Translations under genes and position numbers: made by a program
The notes under the pieces: generated by a model
What the model saw: the letters and a program-made list of their open reading frames with translations, nothing else
Database searches by the model: none
What the model was told of the DNA's origin: nothing
NCBI RefSeq assembly: GCF_006715175.1
Contig: NZ_VFMQ01000001.1
Coordinates: forward strand, 372,001-436,000
Direction: 5' to 3'
From: Curtobacterium citreum
GTDB lineage: Bacteria > Actinomycetota > Actinomycetes > Actinomycetales > Microbacteriaceae
DNA: 64,000 nucleotides
Shown here: one piece after another, positions 42,508-50,850 of the stretch
Layout: the number at the start of each line of letters is the position of its first letter
How positions within the stretch are numbered: position 1 is the first letter of the stretch

Positions 42508-43278
42508 TCAGCCGCCGAGCGCCGCCCGCGCCGCCGCCACCACCGCGCCGTCGGTCACGAAGTGCCCGTCGCCCCGGTCACCGGCGCCCATCGGGACCCC
42601 GGCGTGCCCGTCACCAGCGGGCCGCTTCGCCGACAGGTGCACGGCCGCGACCCCGGTGGCGACGAGCGCCGGGACGTCCGCGGGCGTCACCCCCGCTCCG
42701 GCCATCACCTGCACCGGCCCCGCCGCCGCCACCATGCGGGCGATCGTGCCCGCGCCCGCCACGGCGCTCGCCGCCCCGCCGGAGGTGAGCACCCGCGTGA
42801 ACCCGAGGTCGGCCAGGCGGGCGGCGGCCGCGACGGGGTCGGCAGCGTGGTCGACCGCACGGTGCAGGGTGACCTCGGCGTGCGCGGAGACCGAGCGGGC
42901 CGCTTCCACGAAGCGGCGGAGGGCGTCCTCGTCGAGGGTCCGGTCCGGGCGCAGGGCACCGACGACGACGCCGGCCGCTCCGGAGCGCAGGACCGTGCGG
43001 ACCTCACGCTCGGTGAGCTCGACCTCGGTGGCGTCGAGCACGAACCCGCCGGGACGGCACCGGACCAGGGCGTGCGCGGGGATGCCGGTCTCGTGGGTCA
43101 TCTCGACCAGCGCCTGCGACGGTGTGAGCCCACCGAGCTCGAGTCCGGAGCAGAGCTCGACCCGGTCGGCACCGGCGTCCCGCGCGACGACCGCACCGGC
43201 GGGCGACGTGACCGCCACCTCGAGCGCGACCCCGGCGCCTCCGGCGTCCCTGCCGATCCCGGCGCCTCCGGCGCTCAC
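42508..43278 (-). CDS. cutC: CutC family protein
   Basis: 256-residue TIM-barrel CutC, historically tied to copper homeostasis although its biochemical role is unsettled. Family signatures: GADRVELCSGLELGGLTPS, CRPGGFVLDATEV, HRAVDHAADPVAA, GFTRVLTSGGA, VMAGAGVTPADV and HLSAKRPA. GTG 43278 overlaps the M81 stop (GTGA), so the two are co-translated. Convergent with aztA. Confidence 0.92.
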   Translation of the reverse strand: MSAGGAGIGRDAGGAGVALEVAVTSPAGAVVARDAGADRVELCSGLELGGLTPSQALVEMTHETGIPAHALVRCRPGGFVLDATEVELTEREVRTVLRSGAAGVVVGALRPDRTLDEDALRRFVEAARSVSAHAEVTLHRAVDHAADPVAAAARLADLGFTRVLTSGGAASAVAGAGTIARMVAAAGPVQVMAGAGVTPADVPALVATGVAAVHLSAKRPAGDGHAGVPMGAGDRGDGHFVTDGAVVAAARAALGG

Positions 43279-44825
43279 GCCAGGGTCCCGAGCGGCTCGT
43301 CGGACGGCGGTACGATCCGGGCGTGCAGGTCCGGCGGTGACGGGAAGTCCCGGTCGAAGGGGAACAGCGGGCGCTCGACGCGGTGGTGGCCCAGCCGGAC
43401 GAGGTCCTGGTCGACCCCGCCCGGGGTCAGCGCGAGCATCCACCCGGCGGCCATGTCGAACAGCTCGGGCTCCAGGTAGCCGATCTTCACGACGACGACG
43501 TCCGCGTCACGGGGCGACAGGTCGAGGTCCGTGAAGTCGTGCTCGTGGTGGTACGGCTTCCGCAGCCGGGTCAGGACCGCGTACACGCTGCCGACCTGCA
43601 GCACGACCTCGGTGTCGGCGTCCCGGTCGCCGTGCCGGACCGCGTGCACCCGTCCGGTCATCGTCACCGGTCCGGCGTGCTCGTCGTCCACCGCGGCCCC
43701 GGCCGTCACCGTGACGGTCGCACCGACGCCGGCGGCCACCGCGGTGTCGACGGCGGCCGGTCCCGGGACGCTCGCGTAGACGAGCACGGGACCGTCCGGG
43801 TCCCGGAACGCGGGGTGCGCGAGGACCTCGGTCAGCCCCCACGTCATGTCGCCCGAGCCGCCGGCGGTCGGGTTGTCGCCCGAGTCCGAGACGAAGTACG
43901 GCCGCGGCGCTCCCGGGGCGAGTGCCGCGTCGAGGCAGGCCGCGAAGGTGCCGGTCGGCGCGACGAACCCGAAGTCCTCGCGCGCGTCCCAGAACGCCCG
44001 CGCCAGCCGCTCGGCCCCGGCGACGACCGCGTCCCGGTCCCACCCCGTCACGACCGTCACCGCGCGGTCCCGCGGCTGGTCGGCCCACGCGTACCCGACC
44101 CACACCGCGGCGTCGAGGACCCCCTCGGACGCCTCGACCTCGGGGACCTGCGCGTACAGCGCGGCGGCCGGGTCGACCCGGGTCGAGGTCTGCTCGCCGG
44201 CGAGGAGTACGGGGATCGGCACCCACGCCTTCACCGGCCGGCGCTGCCCGGGCGCGCGGGTCGTGAGCACGTCGACCAGGTTGCGCACGGCCCGCTCCTG
44301 CGTCTCGAGGACGTCCTCGTGCGGGGCGGTCCGGTAGCAGGTGACGAGGTCGAGCTGGTGTGCGAGCTCCGCGGTGACGTTGCCGTGCAGGTCCATCGAC
44401 GCCGACACGATCGTGTCCGGCCCGACGACCGCGCGGATGCGCCCGAGCAGGTCCGTCTCGGCGTCGTCCAGACCCTCGACCACCATCGCGCCGTGGACGT
44501 CGAACCAGAGTCCGTCGACCGGGCCGTCCGCGACCACCGACGTCAGCCGGTCGACGATCTCGCCCGCGAGCGCCTCGTACGCCGAGCGCAGGACCACTCC
44601 GCCGGGCAGCGCGTGCCCGGTCAGGGTCCCACGCAGGTCGACCACGTCCGCGTACGCCGCGAGGAACGGGGACCGGGCGACGACGTCCTGCCCGCGGACC
44701 GGGTGGAACGCCGCGGCGTCCGTCCGGGTCGGCGTGAAGGTCGAGGTCTCGATCGCGAGTCCGGCGATAGCGACCACCGGACGGCGTGGCGCGGCGACGG
44801 CGGCGGGGACGGCGGAGTCGGACAC
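43275..44825 (-). CDS. M81 family metallopeptidase (MlrC-like)
   Basis: 516-residue MlrC-type protein, named for microcystin degradation but widespread. Metal-binding signatures are visible: ETSTFTPTRTD near the N-terminus, WFDVHGAMVVEG, ASMDLHGNVTAEL, YRTAPHEDVLETQ, and FVSDSGDNPTAGGSGDMTWG in the C-terminal half. GTG 44825 is selected because TATGCT ends 6 nt before it; a longer reading begins upstream of that box. Coupled to cutC. Natural substrate unknown. Confidence 0.9.
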   Translation of the reverse strand: MSDSAVPAAVAAPRRPVVAIAGLAIETSTFTPTRTDAAAFHPVRGQDVVARSPFLAAYADVVDLRGTLTGHALPGGVVLRSAYEALAGEIVDRLTSVVADGPVDGLWFDVHGAMVVEGLDDAETDLLGRIRAVVGPDTIVSASMDLHGNVTAELAHQLDLVTCYRTAPHEDVLETQERAVRNLVDVLTTRAPGQRRPVKAWVPIPVLLAGEQTSTRVDPAAALYAQVPEVEASEGVLDAAVWVGYAWADQPRDRAVTVVTGWDRDAVVAGAERLARAFWDAREDFGFVAPTGTFAACLDAALAPGAPRPYFVSDSGDNPTAGGSGDMTWGLTEVLAHPAFRDPDGPVLVYASVPGPAAVDTAVAAGVGATVTVTAGAAVDDEHAGPVTMTGRVHAVRHGDRDADTEVVLQVGSVYAVLTRLRKPYHHEHDFTDLDLSPRDADVVVVKIGYLEPELFDMAAGWMLALTPGGVDQDLVRLGHHRVERPLFPFDRDFPSPPDLHARIVPPSDEPLGTLA

Positions 44826-44898
44826 GGTCACAGCATAGGCAGCGCCGTCGGCCGGCACGTGTCGGTCGAAGTGCGGACTACCGCACCCCCTGGACGGG

Positions 44899-44949
44899 GG
44901 TCAGGATGGGCCTCCTAGTTGCACCCTGCAACGCAGCAGGGTCCTGACC
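44899..44949 (+). other. Structured leader of the protease gene
   Basis: GGTCAGGA (44899-44906) pairs with TCCTGACC (44942-44949), enclosing ACCCTGC/GCAGGGT (44923-44929, 44936-44942). The stems nest and end just before the ribosome site AGGAG. Possibly a translation- or stability-controlling leader. Confidence 0.4.
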
Positions 44950-44960
44950 GAGGAGTCCAC

Positions 44961-45692
44961 ATGAAGCACACCCTCGCAGCGGCGCTCGCCGCCGTGGCCG
45001 TCGTCGCCGGCGGCGTGTTCGCCGCCACACCCGCCACGGCGCTGCCCGCCGGGACCGAGGTCGTCGGCGGCGAGAAGGCGCCCACCACGACCTGGGCCGT
45101 CCAGCTCGAGGCCTCCGGCGGGACCATCCCGTCCGGCTACGTCAGCAACTGCACCGGCGAGCAGATCAACGCCTCGTGGATCCTCACCGCGCGGCACTGC
45201 ATCGACGGCATCGGGGCGATGAACGTCTACCACTCGAACTCCACGACGAACCGCGGCTCCGCCGTCGCCGTCGACCGGGTGACCGCGGCCCCCGCCGGGG
45301 ACATCGCCCTCGTGCACCTGCGCAGCACCTACTCCCTGTCGACCTACGCGCCCCTCGACCTGACGGCCGCCGCCAAGTCGAGCGGCACCGGCGTCATCCA
45401 GGGCTACGGCCTGCGGGCGAACGCGCAGCAGTCCGACGGGCTCTACCAGGCGACGGTCTCGCTGACCGGCGCCTCGCGTGACGCCTACAGCGGCAAGGCG
45501 CAGCACGTCACGGGCGTGACCGGCGCCTCGAACCACGGCGACTCCGGCGGCCCGCTCCTGGTGAACGGCAAGGTGGTCGCCGTCTGCTCGACCGGTGACA
45601 GCGCCGACCCCGGCGCGGACACGACGGCCGGCTCGAACTACGCGCTCCTGTCGCAGTCGTCCTCGTGGATCCGTTCCACGGCCGGCGTCTGA
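44961..45692 (+). CDS. Secreted trypsin-like serine protease
   Basis: 243-residue S1 chymotrypsin-fold protease. A Sec signal peptide (~1-28, ending ATPATA) and short propeptide precede VVGGEKA, the usual activation site. Triad: His in LTARHCID, Asp in AGDIALVHL, Ser in NHGDSGGPL. Secreted, extracellular. ATG 44961 has AGGAG 5 nt upstream. Such exported proteases are expanded in plant-associated Clavibacter and Curtobacterium, but a role in plant contact is inference only. Confidence 0.92.
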   Translation: MKHTLAAALAAVAVVAGGVFAATPATALPAGTEVVGGEKAPTTTWAVQLEASGGTIPSGYVSNCTGEQINASWILTARHCIDGIGAMNVYHSNSTTNRGSAVAVDRVTAAPAGDIALVHLRSTYSLSTYAPLDLTAAAKSSGTGVIQGYGLRANAQQSDGLYQATVSLTGASRDAYSGKAQHVTGVTGASNHGDSGGPLLVNGKVVAVCSTGDSADPGADTTAGSNYALLSQSSSWIRSTAGV

Positions 45693-45707
45693 CCAGCGCC
45701 ACCACCT

Positions 45708-45755
45708 GACGGACGGGAGGCGCGGTGCCGGCCCGCACCGCGCCTCCCGTCCGTC
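45708..45755. repeat. Palindromic repeat, copy 9
   Basis: GACGGACGGGAGGCGCGGTG and CACCGCGCCTCCCGTCCGTC arms, nearly perfect with a small central mismatch. Between the convergent protease and SDR genes. Confidence 0.92.
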
Positions 45756-45759
45756 GACC

Positions 45760-45813
45760 CCCGCGTCCGCGACGCGAGCGGACAGCACCCACCCGCGTCC
45801 GCGACGCGAGCGG
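45760..45813. repeat. 22-bp direct repeat
   Basis: Two identical 22-bp units at 45760-45781 and 45792-45813 (each contains CCGCGTCCGCGACGCG, itself palindromic), 10 bp apart. Adjacent to palindrome copy 9 and the SDR 3' end. Confidence 0.8.
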
Positions 45814-45825
45814 TCTGCACCCGCG

Positions 45826-46644
45826 TCAGGCGCCGTGCGCCTCCTCGGCGACCGGCTGCCACTCGCGCCACGTCGCGAGGCGCGACTGGTAGTCCTGCTC
45901 GGCGATGCCGAGCGGCGCCTTGCCGAAGAAGACCCGCAGCGGCGGCTGGTCCGCGTCGACGACCTTGAGGATCGCGGAGCGCGTGGCCTCGGGCTTGCCC
46001 GGGTCGGAGGCGGACGGGCGCTTCGACGCGGCCTCGCGGACGTCCGCGTAGGCGTCGAGCTCCTCGCTGTGCTTCGAGGACGGGCCCGACCAGTCGGTCG
46101 AGAAGCCGCCCGGCTCGACGAGCGTGACGTGGATCCCGAAGCCCGCGACCTCCTGCGAGAGCGACTGCGACAGGCCCTCGAGCGCCCACTTGGACGCGTG
46201 GTAGGCGCCGACGGTCGGGAAGGCGCTGATGCCCCCGATGCTCGACACCTGCACGATGTGCCCGGAGCCCTGCTCGCGCATGATCGGCAGCGCCGCCTGC
46301 GTGACCCAGAGCGCTCCGAAGAAGTTCGTCTCGAGCTGCGCGCGGACCTCGTCCTCGGTGAGCTCCTCGACCATGCCGAAGTGTCCGAAGCCCGCGTTGT
46401 TCACGACGACGTCGAGCCGGCCGAAGTGGTCGGCGGCCTGCCGGACGGCGGCGACGTCCGCGTCCTTGTCCGTCACGTCGAGGCGGATCGCCAGGAACGT
46501 GTCGGGGTACTGCTCGACGAGCGCCTGCACGTCGTCGGTGTCCCGGGCGGTGCCCGCGACGGAGTCGCCGCGCTCCAGGGCGGCCTCCGCCCACTCGCGG
46601 CCGAAGCCCTTCGATGCGCCGGTGATGAACCAGGTCTTGGCCAT
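45826..46644 (-). CDS. Short-chain dehydrogenase/reductase
   Basis: 272-residue classical SDR. Cofactor motif TGASKGFGREWAEAALERGD, NNAGFGHFG, catalytic Ser in VSSIGGISAF and Tyr-Lys in YHASK. ATG 46644 has AGGAGG upstream. The C-terminal extension and lack of an Asp at the usual NAD-selecting site fit an NADP-type oxidoreductase of the YusZ-like group; substrate unknown. Diverges from another SDR. Confidence 0.88.
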   Translation of the reverse strand: MAKTWFITGASKGFGREWAEAALERGDSVAGTARDTDDVQALVEQYPDTFLAIRLDVTDKDADVAAVRQAADHFGRLDVVVNNAGFGHFGMVEELTEDEVRAQLETNFFGALWVTQAALPIMREQGSGHIVQVSSIGGISAFPTVGAYHASKWALEGLSQSLSQEVAGFGIHVTLVEPGGFSTDWSGPSSKHSEELDAYADVREAASKRPSASDPGKPEATRSAILKVVDADQPPLRVFFGKAPLGIAEQDYQSRLATWREWQPVAEEAHGA

Positions 46645-46771
46645 GTGGTGCCTCCTGTTGCTGTTCGGGTGACCGCGAGCAGGCAACGCCCGTCGCCCGG
46701 GCGTGGCCTGGGTGCGCGGGTGACAGCACCCGCTGGACCGGCGCGGAGCAGCCGCCGAGCACCATGGCCCC

Positions 46772-47659
46772 ATGAGCCAGTACGAGAAGCGCGACCCGAT
46801 CTCCCTCTACCCGAAGCCGCCGTTCCCCGAGCAGGAACAGTCGCTGCCCGGTGCCGCGTGGAAGATGGACCCGGAGCCCGACCACGGCGAGCAGAGCTAC
46901 GTCGGCAAGGGGCGGCTCACCGGCTTCCGCGGCATCGTCACCGGCGCCGACTCCGGCATCGGACGCGCGGCGGCGATCGCGCTCTCCCGCGAGGGCGCCG
47001 ACCTCGTCCTCTCCTACCTGCCCGCCGAGCAGGAGGACGCCGAGCAGGTCCGCGACCTCCTGGAGTCCGAGGGGCGCCGTGCCGTGCTCGTCCCGGGCGA
47101 CATCTCCGACGAGCAGTACTGCAAGGACCTCGTCCAGCAGGCCGTCGACGAGCTCGGTGGCCTCGACACCCTGGTCATGGTCGCCGGCCGGATGGACAGC
47201 AACGACGACATCCTGACGCTGTCGACCGAGCACTTCGACTCGACGTTCAAGACGAACATCTACTCCCTGTTCTGGCTGACCCAGGCGGCGGTGCCGCACC
47301 TCGAGCCCGGGTCGACGATCGTCACGACCGGGTCGATCCAGGCGTCGACCCCGTCGCCCGACAAGGTCGACTACGCGATCTCGAAGAGCGCCGTGAAGAC
47401 CTTCACCGAGGCCGTCGCCCAGCAGCTCGCACCGAAGGGCATCCGTGTGAACTCGGTCGCACCCGGGCCGGTGTGGACCCCGCTGCAGCCCGGCTCCGAC
47501 GACGCGCAGACGGTGGCGCACTTCGGCGAGCAGGCCCCGTACGGTCGCCCGGGCCAGCCCGCCGAGCTCGGCGCCGCCTACGTGCACCTGGTCAGCCCCG
47601 AGTCGAGCTACCAGTCGGGCTCGACGGTGACGATCGCCGGCGGCACCCCCGCGTTCTGA
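46772..47659 (+). CDS. SDR family oxidoreductase (YghA/general-stress type)
   Basis: 295-residue SDR with the distinctive ~45-residue N-terminal extension (YPKPPFPEQEQSLPGAAWKM) found in YghA/YdaD-like dehydrogenases. TGADSGIGRAAAIAL binds the cofactor; MVAGRMDSNDD replaces the usual NNAG; catalytic Ser in TTGSIQAS and Tyr-Lys in YAISKSAV. ATG 46772 has CACCAT ending 6 nt upstream. The homologues in Bacillus are stress-induced; substrate unknown. Confidence 0.88.
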   Translation: MSQYEKRDPISLYPKPPFPEQEQSLPGAAWKMDPEPDHGEQSYVGKGRLTGFRGIVTGADSGIGRAAAIALSREGADLVLSYLPAEQEDAEQVRDLLESEGRRAVLVPGDISDEQYCKDLVQQAVDELGGLDTLVMVAGRMDSNDDILTLSTEHFDSTFKTNIYSLFWLTQAAVPHLEPGSTIVTTGSIQASTPSPDKVDYAISKSAVKTFTEAVAQQLAPKGIRVNSVAPGPVWTPLQPGSDDAQTVAHFGEQAPYGRPGQPAELGAAYVHLVSPESSYQSGSTVTIAGGTPAF

Positions 47660-47669
47660 TCCGCGCGCA

Positions 47670-47794
47670 GGAGGCCGTTCCGCGCGTAGCGGGCCGTTCC
47701 GCGCGAAGGAAGCTGTTCCGCGCGTAGCGGGTCGTCCGTTCCGACCCGGTACGCGCGGTTCGGCATCCCACGTCGGGTGCGATGGGACGGAACG
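47670..47794 (-). repeat. 125-bp dispersed element, copy B
   Basis: Reverse-strand partner of 27114-27238, same length and alignable without a gap. In this copy the right half has become three 19-bp tandem units (GTTCCGCGCGTAGCGG core, 47674-47730). The 236-bp gene-free stretch 47660-47895 consists of this element and palindrome copy 10. Confidence 0.8.
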
Positions 47795-47804
47795 CGCGTG
47801 ACAC

Positions 47805-47848
47805 CGGACGGGAGGCACGTGGCGACACCGCCCTGAGCCTCCCGTCCG
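47805..47848. repeat. Palindromic repeat, copy 10, next to dispersed element
   Basis: CGGACGGGAGGC and GCCTCCCGTCCG with a poorly paired centre, as in copy 6. Lies 10 bp from the dispersed element, on the same relative side as copy 6 is from its element. Confidence 0.85.
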
Positions 47849-47895
47849 TCCCAGGGGCACGCTGGCAGCATCGGTCACGACGACGGGAGCAACCG

Positions 47896-48192
47896 ATGGC
47901 CGGGGTGACGCACGTGGTGCTGGTGACGTGGGCAGGCGACGACGAGGCCGGGAGCCGCGCGGACGCGCTCTGCCGCGAGCACCTCGTCCGCATCGACGGG
48001 GTCGAGTCGGTGCACTCGGGGCCGAGCATCAGCACGGAGGGCCTGGAGGGCGGCTTCGACTGGATGCTCGCGGTGCGCTTCCGTGACCCCGAAGCGCTCG
48101 CCGCCTACCTGCCGCACCCGGAGCACCGACCCGTCGCCAACCACATCGGGGCGTCGAGCGAGCGCGTCGTGGTGTTCGACGTCGCCGACTGA
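47896..48192 (+). CDS. Dabb-domain (stress-responsive A/B barrel) protein
   Basis: 98-residue dimeric alpha-beta barrel. Typical features: THVVLVTWAGDD at the N-terminus, GPSISTEGLEGGFDWMLAVR, and the YLPHPEHRPVANHIG segment near the end with RVVVFDVAD as the last strand. ATG 47896 has GGGAG upstream; longer readings enter repeat DNA. Function of Dabb proteins ranges from stress to small-molecule cyclisation; not determinable here. Confidence 0.88.
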   Translation: MAGVTHVVLVTWAGDDEAGSRADALCREHLVRIDGVESVHSGPSISTEGLEGGFDWMLAVRFRDPEALAAYLPHPEHRPVANHIGASSERVVVFDVAD

Positions 48193-48228
48193 CCGCACCG
48201 GGCCGATCGACCGGACCGGGCCGACCGC

Positions 48229-48726
48229 TCAGGCCTGCTTGCGCCGCGGCCGTGCCGACCGTGGCGGGACCGTCCGCATGTGCGCCTTCACCCGGCCCAG
48301 GACGTCGTCGAGCGTCTGCACGTCCTCGCGCGACAGGGGCACGAGGAACAGCTGCCGGAGCACCTCGACGTGCCCGGGGAAGACCCGACCGAGCAGCGCG
48401 CGGCCGGCGTCGGTGAGCGAGACCGTGACGCTCCGTTCGTCCTCGGCCGAGGGGGCCCGCACGACCAGGCCGTCCCGTTCGAGCAGCCCCACCTGGTAGG
48501 TCAGACCGCTCCGGCTGTAGACGACCCCGTCCGCCAGGTCGGTCATCCGCAGGCTGCCGTCCGCGGCGTCGCCGAGCGTGGCGAGCAGCTGGAACTGCAC
48601 GTAGCTCAGGCCCCCGGCGTCCTTGAGCTGCTGCTCGACCGTGTGCCGGAGCAGGCTGCTCACCTCGATGAGCGAGAAGTAGGCACCGAGTTCGGCGGGG
48701 TCGAGCGGCGGCACGGGTTCGGTCAC
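48229..48726 (-). CDS. MarR-family regulator
   Basis: 165 residues with winged helix SLRMTDLADGVVYSRSGLTY, then QVGLLERDGLVVRAPSAEDE, and the typical RSVTVSLTDAGRALL wing. Arg/Lys-rich tail RSARPRRKQA. GTG 48726 has TAGACT ending 6 nt upstream, a leaderless arrangement. It diverges from the PAP2 gene; no clear palindrome was seen in the 106-bp gap. Confidence 0.9.
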   Translation of the reverse strand: MTEPVPPLDPAELGAYFSLIEVSSLLRHTVEQQLKDAGGLSYVQFQLLATLGDAADGSLRMTDLADGVVYSRSGLTYQVGLLERDGLVVRAPSAEDERSVTVSLTDAGRALLGRVFPGHVEVLRQLFLVPLSREDVQTLDDVLGRVKAHMRTVPPRSARPRRKQA

Positions 48727-48832
48727 GGCGGCAGTCTAGTGCTGCGAGTTCGAAGCACCTCCTGAGTGCTCTCGGAGGCTCGCGCTGCTGGCTCGGCGCC
48801 CCGGGAGCCGTCGCCCCTGCCACCATGGACGG

Positions 48833-49561
48833 ATGACCGACCCTGAGTTCCGCCGCCGTCGGCGCACGGCCGACGTGGTCGGCATCCTCGAACCGAACCC
48901 GCGCCCGCTCACCACGGTCCTCGTCGCGGTCGTCGCCGTCCTGGTGCTCACCGTCGTCGGGTTCTTCCTGGGCGCGGTCGACCTCGGGCTCGCGAAGGCG
49001 TTCAACACCGTGCACGTCGGTGCCCTCGGGGCCTTCACGACCGCGGTCTACCACGTGATCAGCCCGGTGCCGGCGATCGCGCTGACCTTCGTCGTCGCGG
49101 GGATCATCTGGTGGCGGGCCCGGGACCTGCGACCGGCGCTCGGCTTCGGGATGACGATCGCGATCACGTGGCTGCCCTCGGCGGTCGTGAAGGAGATCGT
49201 GCACCGGGCCCGGCCGGACGTGGCGCTCCTGCCGCACCCGTTCCCCGTGCAGCCCGACCCGAGCTACCCGAGCGGCCACACCGTCTACATCACGGCGTTC
49301 GTCATCGCCCTCGTCTGGGTCGTCCGCGAGACCCGGTGGCACCGGCTCGCACAGGTCCTCGGCGTCGTGGCGATCGTCGTCGTGTTCCTGTCGGTGTCGA
49401 TCGACGCCGTGCACTTCCCGACGGACGCGGCCGCCTCGATCCTCTGGGCACTCGCGGTGTCCCCGGCGGCCCGGGTCGTCTGGGTCGACTGGATCACCCC
49501 GCGGATCCCGTTCCTCCGTCCGCGCGAGGGCGCCGCCGTCCCGGTCAGCCCCGGCCGCTGA
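48833..49561 (+). CDS. PAP2-family membrane phosphatase
   Basis: 242 residues, about five to six helices. Phosphatase motifs: KEIVHRARPD (C1), YPSGHT (C2, catalytic His) and SIDAVHFPTD (C3). In C3 the usual Ser-Arg is Ser-Ile-Asp: the Arg that contacts phosphate is missing while the nucleophilic His and Asp remain. Substrate would be a lipid phosphate such as undecaprenyl or phosphatidate. ATG 48833 has CACCAT ending 6 nt upstream. Its last 17 bp overlap the convergent MFS gene. Confidence 0.85.
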   Translation: MTDPEFRRRRRTADVVGILEPNPRPLTTVLVAVVAVLVLTVVGFFLGAVDLGLAKAFNTVHVGALGAFTTAVYHVISPVPAIALTFVVAGIIWWRARDLRPALGFGMTIAITWLPSAVVKEIVHRARPDVALLPHPFPVQPDPSYPSGHTVYITAFVIALVWVVRETRWHRLAQVLGVVAIVVVFLSVSIDAVHFPTDAAASILWALAVSPAARVVWVDWITPRIPFLRPREGAAVPVSPGR

Positions 49562-50804
49562 CGCCCGCGTGGCGTGAGCGCCGCCGCGCCACCACGAGCG
49601 CCCCGACGGCGACGACGGCCGACGCGAGCATCACCACCGCGAGCGGCGCCGCCGTGCCCTCCCCGCCCAGGCTGACGAGCGGCGACACCAGCGCCGCGAG
49701 GCCGAACTGCAGCGCCCCGAGCACCGCCGACGCGCTGCCGGCCACCCCGGGCACCGCCCCGAGCGCGAGCGCCGTCGCGTTGCCGAGCACCAGGCCGAGC
49801 GACCCCACCGCGGTGAACAGCGGCACGGCGAGCCACAGGACCGGGGCTCCGGTGACGACGAGCAGCGCGAACGCCACCGTCGACGCCACGACCAGGACGA
49901 TCCCGAGCGTCAGGACGCCCTCGACCGAACGGGTTGCGGTGAGCCTGGCGGACAGGACGCTCACACCCATCAGCGCGAGCGCGTTCAGGCCGAACGCCAT
50001 GCCGTAGCCGACCGTGTCGAGCCCGAGCATCCCCTGGTACAGGAACGGCGACGCCGAGATGTAGGCCATCATCACCGCGAACGCGAAGCCGAACACCGCG
50101 GTGTACCCGACGAACGTCCGCGAGCGCAGCGCCCGCAGCGGCGACCCGGCCGACACCCGCTCGGCGCGCAGCGCGTCCCGCCGGGAGCGCAGGTGCGTCT
50201 CCCGCACGACCGCGAGCACGGCGACGAGCATCACCACCGACAGCCCGAGCACGATCGTCAGCAGCCCGCGCCAGCCGATCGGCCCGGTGAGCAGCCCGCC
50301 GAGCAGCGGCGCGACCACGGGGGCGACCCCGCCGACGATCATCATGAGCGAGAACGCGCGCGCCGCGGGCTTGCCGGTCGCGAGGTCGGAGATCACCGCC
50401 CGCCCGATCACCATCCCGGCTGCGCCGCCCAGGCCCTGCAGCAGCCGGGCGACGACGAGCACGGCGACGTTCGGCGCGAGCACCGCGGCGGCGCTCGCGA
50501 GCACGCAGAGCGCGGCCCCCGCCAGCAGCGGCGGCACGCGGCCGAACCGGTCGGACAGCGGGCCGAACACGAGCTGCCCGGCGGTCACCCCGACCAGGAA
50601 GGCGGTCAGGGTCAGCTGCACGGTCGTCGCGGACGCCGCCAGCTCCGTGGTCATCTGCGGGAACGCCGGCAGGTACAGGTCGGTCGCGAACGGGGCGACC
50701 GCGCTGAGCAGGCCGAGCACGAGCAGCAGCGGTGTCGTGATGCCCTTCGGCCGGGAGGAGGGCTTCGCCGTCGTGGCGCGGATGGATCCGGTGTCGGTCG
50801 TCAT
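49545..50804 (-). CDS. Bcr/CflA-type multidrug MFS exporter
   Basis: 419-residue transporter, 12 helices. N-terminal VLGLLSAVAPFATDLYLPAF is the Bcr/CflA signature; motif A is GPLSDRFGRVPPLL. ATG 50804 is set by the protein start and lies 9 nt after TATGCT (rc 50814-50819). Diverges from marR with a perfect palindrome between, so substrate-induced derepression by that regulator is likely. Confidence 0.92.
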   Translation of the reverse strand: MTTDTGSIRATTAKPSSRPKGITTPLLLVLGLLSAVAPFATDLYLPAFPQMTTELAASATTVQLTLTAFLVGVTAGQLVFGPLSDRFGRVPPLLAGAALCVLASAAAVLAPNVAVLVVARLLQGLGGAAGMVIGRAVISDLATGKPAARAFSLMMIVGGVAPVVAPLLGGLLTGPIGWRGLLTIVLGLSVVMLVAVLAVVRETHLRSRRDALRAERVSAGSPLRALRSRTFVGYTAVFGFAFAVMMAYISASPFLYQGMLGLDTVGYGMAFGLNALALMGVSVLSARLTATRSVEGVLTLGIVLVVASTVAFALLVVTGAPVLWLAVPLFTAVGSLGLVLGNATALALGAVPGVAGSASAVLGALQFGLAALVSPLVSLGGEGTAAPLAVVMLASAVVAVGALVVARRRSRHAGVSGRG

Positions 50805-50805
50805 G

Positions 50806-50821
50806 GTTATGAAAGCATAAC
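50806..50821. promoter_or_regulatory. Probable MarR operator
   Basis: GTTATG-AAAG-CATAAC, perfect 6-bp arms. It covers the -10 box of the MFS gene and lies 18 bp before the -10 (TACAGT, 50839-50844) of the divergent marR. Confidence 0.75.
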
Positions 50822-50850
50822 TGATGCGGTCGGGACGGTACAGTGACCGC

